From NCBI RefSeq assembly GCF_029866045.1, contig NZ_JARXAB010000048.1, positions 1 to 57,346 on the forward strand: a stretch of DNA of 57,346 nt, written 5' to 3'. The position numbers and the translations under genes are program-made. The notes below the pieces were generated by a model. That model worked only from the letters and a program-made list of their open reading frames with translations. It did not search any database and was not told where the DNA came from. Positions 10,380 to 17,892 of this stretch are shown here, piece by piece. Each line of letters starts with the position of its first letter. Position 1 is the first letter of the stretch. The stretch comes from Ramlibacter sp. (GTDB lineage Bacteria > Pseudomonadota > Gammaproteobacteria > Burkholderiales > Burkholderiaceae_C).

Positions 10380-11927
10380 TCAGGCCAGGGGATGGTCCAT
10401 GAGACCCAGCCGCTGCCAGGCTGGCGCGACACGGGCCAGAAAGCGTTCGGCCTCGCCGAGGGGCGTCGCCTGCGCGTCGCCAGATCCGAGACCCAGCTCG
10501 CTGCCGGGGCTGGCTTGCCGGAGCGCCTCGGCCAGGGCGACCGGGTCGCGGGCGCCGTCCTCCCACGCTGCCAGCATGAGACGCTCAGGCCTTGAGGCCT
10601 CGAAGGCGTGGCCCGTCAACGGGCTGGCGAGGTAACGCAGCAGGTCGTCCTGCCGCGCGCGCTCAGCGACCACCCGGTTGATGGCGCGTGCGCGCGAAGC
10701 ACCCGCATGACCGGTGTCGTCGGCGAACGCGGGGAAGACATGGCCTTGAGCCACCAGCGCCACCAGCACATGGAGCAGCTGCTCGATCGCAACCTCCGCC
10801 AAACCCGCCTCGTCGCGCAGCTGGCGCAGGGGCAGGGGTGCAGACGCAGCCTCAAGTGCAGCCAGCAGCGGTCGCAAGACCTGGGGGTCGAGGGCCACCG
10901 AGCCATAGGGCGTCTGCACCGTCGACTGGCCACCGGCACCCGGCCGAAGCAAGACGAAGGAGAGATCGAGCAACCGCTGCTCACGCTCGGCGGGCAGCAG
11001 CCGCCGCGCACCGCGGACGAACAGGTCGCGGCGGAAACGCCGGTTCAAGATGAAGTCGTGCGCGGTCTCGCGCAAGGTCGGGTCGAGGCCATCGAGTCCG
11101 CGGCCCTGGGCACGCTGCTGGACCTCGCCGACCAGGTCGGACTTGTGGGCGGAACAGGCAAACTGAAGCCCGGCCGGCTCCAGGGCGCGGGCCACATCAG
11201 CGAAATAGCCGATGTGCCAGCTGCGGTTGAAGTACTCGTGGGCCACCACCTGGACCTCATCGCGCTGCAGATCTTCGAGCATCTGGACCGCTGGGGGATG
11301 GTGGGCAAAAAAGGCCGCCCGGCCCTGGCGCAATCGGTCGGCGAAGTCGACCGAGCGTCGGATGCGCGAGGCGGTCGGGTCGCCCGGGGGACTGGCCAAC
11401 TCGGTATGCAGGTGCATCAGGTCACGCAGGGGCTTTTCGGAGGCCCAACCAGGCATGACATTGCAGGAGAGGTAGACCACGCCGCCAACCTTGAGCCGGC
11501 GGCGCAGGAACTCCACCACAGCAGCCCGTGCATCGGCATCGATCCAGGACCAGACACCGTGGAGGGTGACGAAGTCGAACTCGGGCAAATCTTCGGCGAG
11601 CAAGTCCTGAAACGAGCGGGACAGCCAGCGGGCATCCAGGCCGGCGCGTTGAGCCAGGTCTTGGGCAAAAAGCGCGTGCTCGGGCAAAAAGTCGGTGCCC
11701 CAGAAGCTGCCCCGGGGGTTCGCAGCGGCGTGCAGGTTGCCCGATACTCCCTGCCCATAGCCCAGCTCGCAATACCGATACCGGCCGGCGTTGCTGGCAT
11801 CGCCGCCGCCATGGTCCAGCCCCTGCAGCAGCAGGGCAAAGCGGACAAAGGACGGGGCCAGCTCGTGGTAGTAGCCGTGGGTGTAGGGGAGGTCGGCAAC
11901 ATAGCCAGCGGCCCATGAACGTCCCAT
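10380..11927 (-). CDS. Class I SAM methyltransferase with methyltransferase-regulatory domain
   Basis: The 515-residue product begins with the family segment YTHGYYHELAP. A Rossmann SAM-binding motif CELGYGQGVS follows near residues 53-62, with an acidic strand end WGTDFLPEHA and the FDFVTLHGVWSWI motif. The middle and C-terminal parts match the 'methyltransferase regulatory domain' architecture (PF10119-type), with the segment EYFNRSWHIGYFADV. Targets of these proteins are poorly known, though relatives sit in glycan or surface-structure loci. The adjacent acetyltransferase gives no further clue. The start at 11927 agrees with the family N-terminus. Confidence 0.83.
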   Translation of the reverse strand: MGRSWAAGYVADLPYTHGYYHELAPSFVRFALLLQGLDHGGGDASNAGRYRYCELGYGQGVSGNLHAAANPRGSFWGTDFLPEHALFAQDLAQRAGLDARWLSRSFQDLLAEDLPEFDFVTLHGVWSWIDADARAAVVEFLRRRLKVGGVVYLSCNVMPGWASEKPLRDLMHLHTELASPPGDPTASRIRRSVDFADRLRQGRAAFFAHHPPAVQMLEDLQRDEVQVVAHEYFNRSWHIGYFADVARALEPAGLQFACSAHKSDLVGEVQQRAQGRGLDGLDPTLRETAHDFILNRRFRRDLFVRGARRLLPAEREQRLLDLSFVLLRPGAGGQSTVQTPYGSVALDPQVLRPLLAALEAASAPLPLRQLRDEAGLAEVAIEQLLHVLVALVAQGHVFPAFADDTGHAGASRARAINRVVAERARQDDLLRYLASPLTGHAFEASRPERLMLAAWEDGARDPVALAEALRQASPGSELGLGSGDAQATPLGEAERFLARVAPAWQRLGLMDHPLA

Positions 11928-11953
11928 GAATTCACTCCTCTTAATGAATACGG

Positions 11954-11970
11954 CTTAATTGAACATTAAG
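11954..11970. promoter_or_regulatory. AT-rich dyad in the methyltransferase-mmsA divergent region
   Basis: CTTAAT-TGAAC-ATTAAG is a perfect 6-bp inverted repeat inside an AT-rich patch that contrasts with the GC-rich surroundings. It lies 27 bases upstream of the methyltransferase start and 145 bases from mmsA, a plausible operator for a regulator encoded elsewhere. No promoter hexamers stand out with confidence. Confidence 0.35.
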
Positions 11971-12115
11971 TATCCATTTCTGACAAGCCTTATCCGCCGG
12001 GCTCCGGCCCGGCTCGCAAGCCCCGCTTCCAGCGGGGACGAACCGCCTAGGCAAGCCACCCCGCGCTGACCTAGACTGAGCGGCTTTGGCTGCAACCCCA
12101 CCCTTTCCGACCACC

Positions 12116-13657
12116 ATGAACGCACCCGACAAAATCCCGCAGGCCACCGCTCCCGCCGCCATCGCCCACTGGGTGGGCGGGCGGGCCCTTGGCGGCCGCT
12201 CTGGCCGCCAAGGCGATGTCTTCAACCCCGCCACTGGCCGGGTGACGGGCCAGGTGGCCCTGGCCCATGCCGACGAGGTCGGCCAGGCGGTCGCCGCCGC
12301 GCAAGCCGCCTTTCCGGCCTGGGCCGAGACGCCCCCGCTGCGCCGCGCGCGGGTCATGTTCAAGTTCCTGGAGCTGCTCCAACGTGAGCGCGACGCGCTG
12401 GCCCGCCTCATCACGGCCGAACACGGCAAGGTCTTCACCGACGCACAGGGTGAGGTGACTCGTGGCATTGAGATCGTCGAGTTCGCCTGCGGCATCCCCC
12501 AGCTTCTCAAGGGCGACTACACCGACCAGGTCTCCACCGGCATCGACAACTGGACGATGCGCCAACCCCTGGGCGTGGTTGCCGGCATCACGCCGTTCAA
12601 CTTTCCGGTCATGGTTCCGATGTGGATGTTCCCGGTGGCGATCGCCTGCGGCAACACCTTCATCCTCAAGCCCAGCCCCATCGACCCCAGCGCGTCGCTG
12701 CGCATGGCCGAACTGTTCAAGGAGGCCGGCCTGCCCGATGGGGTGTTCAACGTCGTTCAGGGCGACAAGGAGGCGGTCGACGCCCTGCTCGCGCACCCCG
12801 ATGTGAAGGCCGTGTCCTTCGTCGGCTCGACGCCGATCGCCAACTACATCTACGAGACCGGTGCGCGTGAGGGCAAGCGGGTGCAAGCCCTGGGCGGGGC
12901 CAAGAACCACATGGTGGTCATGCCCGACGCCGACATCGACCAGGTGGTCGACGCCCTGATCGGCTCGGCCTACGGCTCGGCCGGTGAGCGCTGCATGGCC
13001 ATTTCGGTGGCGGTGCTGGTGGGCGAGGTGGCCGACAAGATCGTGCCCAAGCTGGTGGAGCGCACGCGCACGCTCAAGGTGCTGGAAGGCAACAACCTCG
13101 CCGCCGAGATGGGGCCCATCGTCACCGAGGCCGCACGCCAGCGCATCACCGGCTACATCGATGCCGGCGTGGCCGAGGGCGCTCAGTTGCTGGTCGACGG
13201 TCGCCACTTCGACGGCCAAGCCGCGGGCGCGGGCTGCGAGGGCGGCTTTTGGCTCGGCGGCACGCTGTTCGACCAGGTGACGCCCGCCATGAAGATCCAC
13301 CGGGAAGAGATCTTCGGCCCGGTGCTCGCCTGTGTGCGTATGCCCGACTTCGCCACCGCGGTCGAATTGATCAACGCCCACGAGTTCGGCAACGGGGTGT
13401 CGTGCTTCACCCGCGACGGCAACGTGGCGCGCGAGTTCTCGCGCCGCATCCAGGTGGGCATGGTGGGCATCAACGTACCCATTCCGGTGCCCATGGCCTG
13501 GCACGGCTTTGGTGGCTGGAAGAAGAGCCTGTTCGGCGACATGCACGCCTATGGCGAAGAGGGCGTGCGCTTCTACACCCGGCAAAAATCCATCATGCAG
13601 CGCTGGCCCGAGAGCATCGGCAAGGGCGCCGAGTTCGTGATGCCTACTTCCAAGTGA
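12116..13657 (+). CDS. mmsA: CoA-acylating methylmalonate-semialdehyde dehydrogenase
   Basis: MmsA oxidises methylmalonate or malonate semialdehyde to propionyl- or acetyl-CoA with NAD+ and CoA, in valine, inositol or beta-alanine catabolism. The 513-residue product has the aldehyde dehydrogenase fold, [17 protein letters not shown] (158-174), and the catalytic Cys293 in [10 protein letters not shown]. The segment QALGGAKNH (258-265) lacks the general-base glutamate of hydrolytic ALDHs, which marks the CoA-acylating subfamily. The ATG at 12116 matches the family start. It is followed 67 bases later by a GMC oxidoreductase on the same strand. Confidence 0.9.
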   Translation: MNAPDKIPQATAPAAIAHWVGGRALGGRSGRQGDVFNPATGRVTGQVALAHADEVGQAVAAAQAAFPAWAETPPLRRARVMFKFLELLQRERDALARLITAEHGKVFTDAQGEVTRGIEIVEFACGIPQLLKGDYTDQVSTGIDNWTMRQPLGVVAGITPFNFPVMVPMWMFPVAIACGNTFILKPSPIDPSASLRMAELFKEAGLPDGVFNVVQGDKEAVDALLAHPDVKAVSFVGSTPIANYIYETGAREGKRVQALGGAKNHMVVMPDADIDQVVDALIGSAYGSAGERCMAISVAVLVGEVADKIVPKLVERTRTLKVLEGNNLAAEMGPIVTEAARQRITGYIDAGVAEGAQLLVDGRHFDGQAAGAGCEGGFWLGGTLFDQVTPAMKIHREEIFGPVLACVRMPDFATAVELINAHEFGNGVSCFTRDGNVAREFSRRIQVGMVGINVPIPVPMAWHGFGGWKKSLFGDMHAYGEEGVRFYTRQKSIMQRWPESIGKGAEFVMPTSK

Positions 13658-13724
13658 GCGGTCGCCCTTCGCGGGGCAGCGCCTGTGCATCCGCCCCAAG
13701 AACGAACGAGCAGAGCACGGCCCG

Positions 13725-15353
13725 ATGACCCCACCCGAGTTCGACTACATCATCGTCGGTGCCGGCAGCGCAGGCTCCTTGCTCGCCAACCGGCTTAGCG
13801 CCGACCGGACCAAGCGGGTGCTGCTGATCGAGGCGGGCGGCAAGGACGACTACCACTGGATCCACATCCCGGTGGGCTACCTGTATTGCATCGGTAACCC
13901 GCGCACAGACTGGCTTTACCAGACCGAGTCGGAACCCGGGCTCAACGGCCGCTCGCTGCGCTATCCGCGCGGCAAGACACTGGGCGGCTGCTCCAGCATC
14001 AACGGCATGATCTACATGCGCGGCCAGTCGCGAGACTACGACCAGTGGGCCTCGCTCACCGGGGACGCGCGCTGGCGCTGGGACGAATGCCTGCCCGACT
14101 TCAAGCGGCATGAGGATTACCACCGGGGCGCCGACGCGATGCACGGCGCCGGCGGCGAGTGGCGGGTGGATAAGCAGCGCCTGCGCTGGGACATCCTCGA
14201 CGCGTTTGCACAAGCCGCCCGAGAAGCAGGCCTGCCGGCCAACGACGACTTCAACCGCGGCAACAACGAAGGCGTGGGCTATTTCGAGGTCAATCAGAAA
14301 AATGGCTGGCGCTGGAACACGGCCAAGGCCTTCCTGCGTCCGACCTGCTATGGGCGCCCGAACTTCGAGCTGTGGACCCGCGCCCAGGTCAGTCGCCTTC
14401 TGTTCGAGCCTGGCGCCGATGGCGCGCCGCGCTGCGTGGGCGTTCAGGTATGGACGGGCCGTGCAATGGTGACCGCGCGCGCCAGCCGTGAGGTGCTGCT
14501 GTCTGCCGGCAGCATCGGCTCGCCGCAGATCCTGCAGCTGTCCGGCCTGGGTCCGGCCGACGAATTGCAGGCGCTGGGCATCCCGGTCCTACGTGACCTG
14601 CCCGGCGTGGGCGCCAACCTGCAGGACCACCTCCAGATACGGGCCGTCTACCAGGTCAAGGGCGCAGCCACCTTGAACACCATTGCCAGCAGCCTCTGGG
14701 GGCGTCTGGGCATCGGCCTGGAGTACGCCTTGCGCCGATCCGGCCCCATGAGCATGGCGCCCTCGCAGCTGGGCGCCTTCACCCGCAGCAGTCCCGACAA
14801 GCCCTGGCCCGATCTGGAGTTCCACGTGCAGCCCCTGAGCCTGGACGCCTTCGGCGAGCCGCTGCACCGCTTCGACGCCTTCACCGCCAGCGTGTGCAAC
14901 CTCAACCCTAGCAGCCGGGGCAAGGTGAGTCTGGTCAGTGCGCGCTTCGAGGACGCGCCCCGGATCGCGCCGAACTACCTGAGCACGACCGAGGACCGGG
15001 AGGTGGCGGCGCAATCCCTGCGGGTGGTGCGGCGTATCGCCAGCCAGCCGGCGCTGGCTCGCTACCAGCCCCAGGAGTGGAAGCCGGGGCCGCAGTATGA
15101 GAGCGACGAGGACCTGGCCCGACTGGCGGGTGACATCGCGACCACCATCTTCCACCCGGTGGGTACAACCAAAATGGGCCGGGACGACGATCCGATGGCG
15201 GTCCTCGACTCCGAACTGCGGGTACGCGGCGTGGCCGGGCTGCGGGTGGTGGACGCGGGCGCCATGCCCACCATCACCAGCGGCAACACCAACGCGCCCA
15301 CCCTCATGATGGCGGAGAAGGCCGCCAACTGGGTGCTGTCGGCAGCGGCCTGA
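13725..15353 (+). CDS. GMC-family FAD-dependent alcohol/choline dehydrogenase
   Basis: A 542-residue flavoprotein of the glucose-methanol-choline family. The FAD-binding motif GAGSAG lies at 12-17, GMC signature 1 is in GKTLGGCSSINGMIYMRG, and signature 2 is in SAGSIGSPQILQLSG. The catalytic pair is His in FHPVGTTKMG and Asn in ITSGNTNAPT. It oxidises a primary alcohol, which may be choline, a long-chain alcohol or a polyether. No signal peptide is visible. The pairing with a CoA-acylating aldehyde dehydrogenase suggests an alcohol to aldehyde to acyl-CoA route, which is inference. Confidence 0.88.
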   Translation: MTPPEFDYIIVGAGSAGSLLANRLSADRTKRVLLIEAGGKDDYHWIHIPVGYLYCIGNPRTDWLYQTESEPGLNGRSLRYPRGKTLGGCSSINGMIYMRGQSRDYDQWASLTGDARWRWDECLPDFKRHEDYHRGADAMHGAGGEWRVDKQRLRWDILDAFAQAAREAGLPANDDFNRGNNEGVGYFEVNQKNGWRWNTAKAFLRPTCYGRPNFELWTRAQVSRLLFEPGADGAPRCVGVQVWTGRAMVTARASREVLLSAGSIGSPQILQLSGLGPADELQALGIPVLRDLPGVGANLQDHLQIRAVYQVKGAATLNTIASSLWGRLGIGLEYALRRSGPMSMAPSQLGAFTRSSPDKPWPDLEFHVQPLSLDAFGEPLHRFDAFTASVCNLNPSSRGKVSLVSARFEDAPRIAPNYLSTTEDREVAAQSLRVVRRIASQPALARYQPQEWKPGPQYESDEDLARLAGDIATTIFHPVGTTKMGRDDDPMAVLDSELRVRGVAGLRVVDAGAMPTITSGNTNAPTLMMAEKAANWVLSAAA

Positions 15354-15502
15354 ACGGGCCCCCGTAGGCCCTTCCGGGCCATCGTTCTGGCCGCGGCCCT
15401 GACCGAGGCACTGCTCCTCGTCTTCGGCCTCGACCGGCCCTTGCCGAGGGTTTCCGCCAGGGCCGGGAAAGTCCTGATGCCCCGCCGCGGGGCCGGGGGC
15501 TA

Positions 15503-15650
15503 CAGTCTCGCCAACTCGCAGGCCACCCCAGGGCGGCTGCTGAAAAGCGAGAGGTCCGAGGAGACATCGGAGACATCGACAGAACAAGACGGACGCCTCC
15601 ACGATGAGGCGCCCAAGCAAAGGCGCCGTGAGGCGCCTTTGCCTTTTTGG
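15503..15650 (+). ncRNA. Candidate cis-regulatory leader or small RNA ending in a terminator
   Basis: Hairpins in order are a TCTCGC/GCGAGA helix (15506-15511 with 15547-15552) enclosing a GCC/GGC sub-stem, a small CCGA/TCGG hairpin (15556-15570), a CGCCTC/GAGGCG hairpin (15594-15611) and the terminator hairpin. A 9-base direct repeat GAGACATCG occurs at 15561-15578. This architecture, several helices followed by a terminator just before a transporter ORF, resembles a riboswitch-type leader. It matches no class I can name. It could equally be a free sRNA in the 3' region of the GMC gene. Confidence 0.35.
15617..15648 (+). terminator. Intrinsic terminator between GMC oxidoreductase and TSUP genes
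   Basis: An 11-bp perfect stem (GCAAAGGCGCC / GGCGCCTTTGC, 15617-15627 and 15632-15642, loop GTGA) is followed by CTTTTT on the plus strand. It should stop transcription coming from the GMC gene or from the structured leader. Confidence 0.8.
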
Positions 15651-15698
15651 CAGGCCGATCCCAACGGTACGCGCAGGGCCGATGAGACAATCGCCCCC

Positions 15699-16457
15699 AT
15701 GGACTTGCTGCTGATGGTGCTGGCCTCGCTGGGGGCCGGCTTCGTGGATTCGATCGTCGGCGGCGGCGGCCTCATTCTGACGCCCGCACTCTTTGCCATC
15801 TTTCCCCAGGCGGCTCCCGCATCGCTCTTCGGCCTGAACAAGAGCGCCTCCATCTGCGGCACGTCTTTCGCCGCATTCCAGTACGGGCGCCGGGTCACGC
15901 TGCCTTGGCGCGCCTTGCTGCCTGCCGCACTTGCCGGACTGGCGGGCGGGTTCACAGGGGCCTGGTGCGTGACCGTGATCTCGGCAGACTTTCTGCGCAA
16001 GGGCCTGCCGCTGGTGCTGCTTGTGGTACTGGCCTACACCCTCGCGCGCAAGGACCTAGGGCGCGAGCATGCGCCGCGTCTGGCGCCGGGGCCCGAGCGT
16101 CTGGCGGCGATGGCGATTGGCTTGGCCATCGGCTTCTACGACGGCTTCTTCGGCCCGGGCACCGGCAGCTTATTTATCTTTCTGTTCGTACGGGTCTTGG
16201 GCTACGACTTCCTGCACGCCTCGGCCGCTGCCAAATTGCTCAATGTCGCGACCAACGCCGCCGCACTGACCCTCTTTGCGGTCAAGGGCCATGTCTGGTG
16301 GCACTACGCCGTGGCCCTTGCCCTGGCCAACATCGCTGGCAGTCTGCTGGGTACGCGGCTGGCCCTGCGTCATGGCGCCGGATTCGTGCGCGGCATGTTC
16401 ATTCTGGTGGTCAGCGCCCTGATCCTCAAGACCGGCTACGACGCTTTCCTTCGCTAG
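15699..16457 (+). CDS. TSUP (TauE/SafE) family sulfite/organic-anion exporter
   Basis: A 252-residue integral membrane protein of the TSUP/DUF81 family, usually exporters of sulfite, sulfoacetate or related small anions. The conserved N-terminal loop GFVDSIVGGGGLILTPAL (15-32) and its internal repeat IGFYDGFFGPGTGSLF are present, with about seven to eight membrane helices. The ATG at 15699 is chosen because the longer frame enters the terminator hairpin. No taurine or sulfonate genes flank it, so the transported anion is unknown. A gene of unknown function follows 20 bases downstream. Confidence 0.9.
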   Translation: MDLLLMVLASLGAGFVDSIVGGGGLILTPALFAIFPQAAPASLFGLNKSASICGTSFAAFQYGRRVTLPWRALLPAALAGLAGGFTGAWCVTVISADFLRKGLPLVLLVVLAYTLARKDLGREHAPRLAPGPERLAAMAIGLAIGFYDGFFGPGTGSLFIFLFVRVLGYDFLHASAAAKLLNVATNAAALTLFAVKGHVWWHYAVALALANIAGSLLGTRLALRHGAGFVRGMFILVVSALILKTGYDAFLR

Positions 16458-16461
16458 CGCA

Positions 16462-16476
16462 CGCTGATAATCAGCG
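16462..16476 (+). promoter_or_regulatory. Perfect dyad immediately before the next start codon
   Basis: CGCTGAT-A-ATCAGCG occupies most of the 20 bases between the TSUP stop and the next ATG, ending one base before it. In RNA it could form a hairpin over the initiation region. In DNA it could be an operator half-buried in the operon. There is no room for a normal Shine-Dalgarno outside it. Confidence 0.35.
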
Positions 16477-16477
16477 C

Positions 16478-17005
16478 ATGGACGATATCGTGCGCCAGGC
16501 CATCGCCAAGTGGCCCCATGTGCCCCACTGCTACGGCTGGCTGGGGCTGGACGCCCGAGGCGGCTGGTACATGCGCGACGATCGGGTGCAAGCGCAGGGC
16601 CCGTTTCGACAGGCCAAGGGCTCGCTGCTGCGGCACGAAAAGCTGGTCGAGTTCATCCACCGCAACTACGAGCGCGACGCCCAGGGCCAGTGGTTCTTTC
16701 AGAACGGACCGCAACGGGTCTATGTCGAGCTCGAGGTCACGCCGCTGGTCTGGCGCCTGGCGGCAGACGGCAGCGTCGAGGCCCATACCGGACGTGCTGC
16801 GCAGGTGCGGGGCTGCTACCTCGACGAGCTGGGCCACCTGTACCTGGATAGCGACATCGGTTTTGGCCTCGTCCACAGCCTCGACATGGGTCTGGCCGCC
16901 GAGGCGGTGGAGTCCGGGCGCTGGCAGCCGGAGGCGGTGGAGAGCCAGTCGCTCCCGGCACGCTTTGGCTTCGTGCGCAGCCCTAGCGAGACCAGAGCAA
17001 GCTAG
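16478..17005 (+). CDS. Conserved betaproteobacterial protein of unknown function
   Basis: A 175-residue soluble protein beginning MDDIVRQAIAKWPHVPHCYG. It resembles a family often seen in Burkholderiales (a DUF whose number I do not recall with certainty, possibly DUF2946). The segments WLGLDARGGWYMRDD, LLRHEKLVEFIHRNYE and GQWFFQNGPQRVYVELE look conserved and globular. No signal peptide, membrane helix or catalytic motif can be named. It directly follows the TSUP gene on the same strand and converges on the cytochrome c5 gene. Confidence 0.75.
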   Translation: MDDIVRQAIAKWPHVPHCYGWLGLDARGGWYMRDDRVQAQGPFRQAKGSLLRHEKLVEFIHRNYERDAQGQWFFQNGPQRVYVELEVTPLVWRLAADGSVEAHTGRAAQVRGCYLDELGHLYLDSDIGFGLVHSLDMGLAAEAVESGRWQPEAVESQSLPARFGFVRSPSETRAS

Positions 17006-17050
17006 ATCCAAGAAGGCATTGGCTGCGCAGCGCGTGCCAGCACCCAAGAA

Positions 17051-17075
17051 AAAGGCAGGCCATGGGCCTGCCTTT
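17051..17075. terminator. Bidirectional terminator between convergent genes
   Basis: An 11-bp perfect stem AAAGGCAGGCC-ATG-GGCCTGCCTTT lies between the unknown-function gene (plus) and cytochrome c5 (minus). On the minus strand the stem runs directly into five T residues, so it is a good terminator for the cytochrome gene. In the plus direction the T-run is only three bases long. Confidence 0.7.
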
Positions 17076-17093
17076 GCATGAGCGGAGTCCGCC

Positions 17094-17651
17094 TTACTTC
17101 GCGGCGGATGCGGCAGCAGCCGGACGGTCGGGAATGGGGAACTTGCCGCCGGCGGCGTTGGTCAAATAGACCACGCTGCGACCGATTTCGATGTCGTCAA
17201 ATTCGCCACCGCCTTGGGCGCCCATCGCGCCCTTGCCCTTGAGGGCGGAGGTCAGCAGGGCGTCGTAGCCCTTGGCAATACGCGCGCCCCAGGCGCCGGC
17301 ATCACCGAACTTAGGAGCACCAGCGGCACCGCTCGCGTGGCAAGCGACGCACTGGGCCTTGTAGACCTCTTCGCCAGCACGCAGGGGGCGGTCGGCGTCA
17401 CGAATCTCAACCTCGCCGACCTTGCGCAAACGCTCTGCCACGCCGCGCTCCTGGTCCTTGGTGCTCAGGCCACCGAGTGCGTAGCGCTCGGGCTGACCGC
17501 TACCTGCGGGCTTGCTCTCGGAGGTGACATAGGCCACCAGGCCGATGATGATGAAAACCGGAATGACGAATGCGGCGAGCGACGCCCACATGAGCTGCTT
17601 CGGGGTCTTGATCGGGCCGGTGTGGGCTTCTTCCTGGTGGTTATCGCTCAT
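17094..17651 (-). CDS. Membrane-anchored cytochrome c5
   Basis: A 185-residue c-type cytochrome. Residues 21-42 form a single N-terminal membrane anchor, followed by a periplasmic linker and one heme-binding motif CVACH at 101-105. The distal methionine is probably in KGKGAMGAQGGGEFDD, typical of the c5 class (CycB/c555-like). It would carry electrons between respiratory complexes at the periplasmic face. The start MSDNHQEEAH at 17651 is preferred over a longer frame. A TATAAT lies about 60 bases upstream. Confidence 0.92.
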   Translation of the reverse strand: MSDNHQEEAHTGPIKTPKQLMWASLAAFVIPVFIIIGLVAYVTSESKPAGSGQPERYALGGLSTKDQERGVAERLRKVGEVEIRDADRPLRAGEEVYKAQCVACHASGAAGAPKFGDAGAWGARIAKGYDALLTSALKGKGAMGAQGGGEFDDIEIGRSVVYLTNAAGGKFPIPDRPAAAASAAK

Positions 17652-17709
17652 GGCGTCCTCTGGGGGGAAATGCGGGGAGAGTTGTCGGACGGATTCGAAA
17701 CAACCAACG

Positions 17710-17715
17710 ATTATA
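17710..17715 (-). promoter_or_regulatory. -10 element (TATAAT) upstream of cytochrome c5
   Basis: A perfect consensus TATAAT on the minus strand lies 59 bases before the start codon. The -35 region is not a good match, so only the -10 is claimed. Confidence 0.45.
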
Positions 17716-17798
17716 GAGGGGCACCCCGGACAGATCCCGACGGACCACATTGCCCCGCGCACCATCGGACTGTGCCCCGGTACAATCGACGCTCACGC

Positions 17799-17874
17799 GC
17801 GGCTGTAGCTCAGTGGATAGAGTATTGGCCTCCGAAGCCAAGGGTCGTGGGTTCGATCCCCGCCAGCCGCGCCA
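17799..17874 (+). tRNA. tRNA-Arg (anticodon CCG)
   Basis: A 76-base cloverleaf with CCA encoded. The acceptor stem is GCGGCTG/CAGCCGC, the anticodon stem TTGGC/GCCAA and the loop CTCCGAA with anticodon CCG, reading the CGG arginine codon. The T-arm is GTGGGTTCGATCCCCGC. A TACAAT at 17781-17786 is a likely -10. The next start codon lies only 18 bases beyond the CCA. Confidence 0.95.
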
Positions 17875-17892
17875 AACACTCCTACGCTGTCC

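Larger units (their letters stand above)
15354..15698 (+). other. Structured intergenic region before the TSUP gene
   Basis: This 345-base region has no convincing gene. Its second half (15503-15650) is dense in inverted repeats and ends with a strong intrinsic terminator 52 bases before the TSUP start. The first part (15354-15480) shows only GC-rich sequence. No clear -35/-10 pair was found; TACAGT at 15501-15506 is a possible -10. Confidence 0.6.

Noticed and set aside
12071..13699. A 542-codon minus-strand frame opposite mmsA
   Set aside because: The mmsA frame has the catalytic Cys and family sequence throughout; the antisense frame is His/Ala/Gly/Asp-rich shadow sequence.
15585..15615. 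Guanidine-II (mini-ykkC) riboswitch, because of an ACGA in a hairpin loop
   Set aside because: The loop is six bases and no matching second ACGR hairpin is present.
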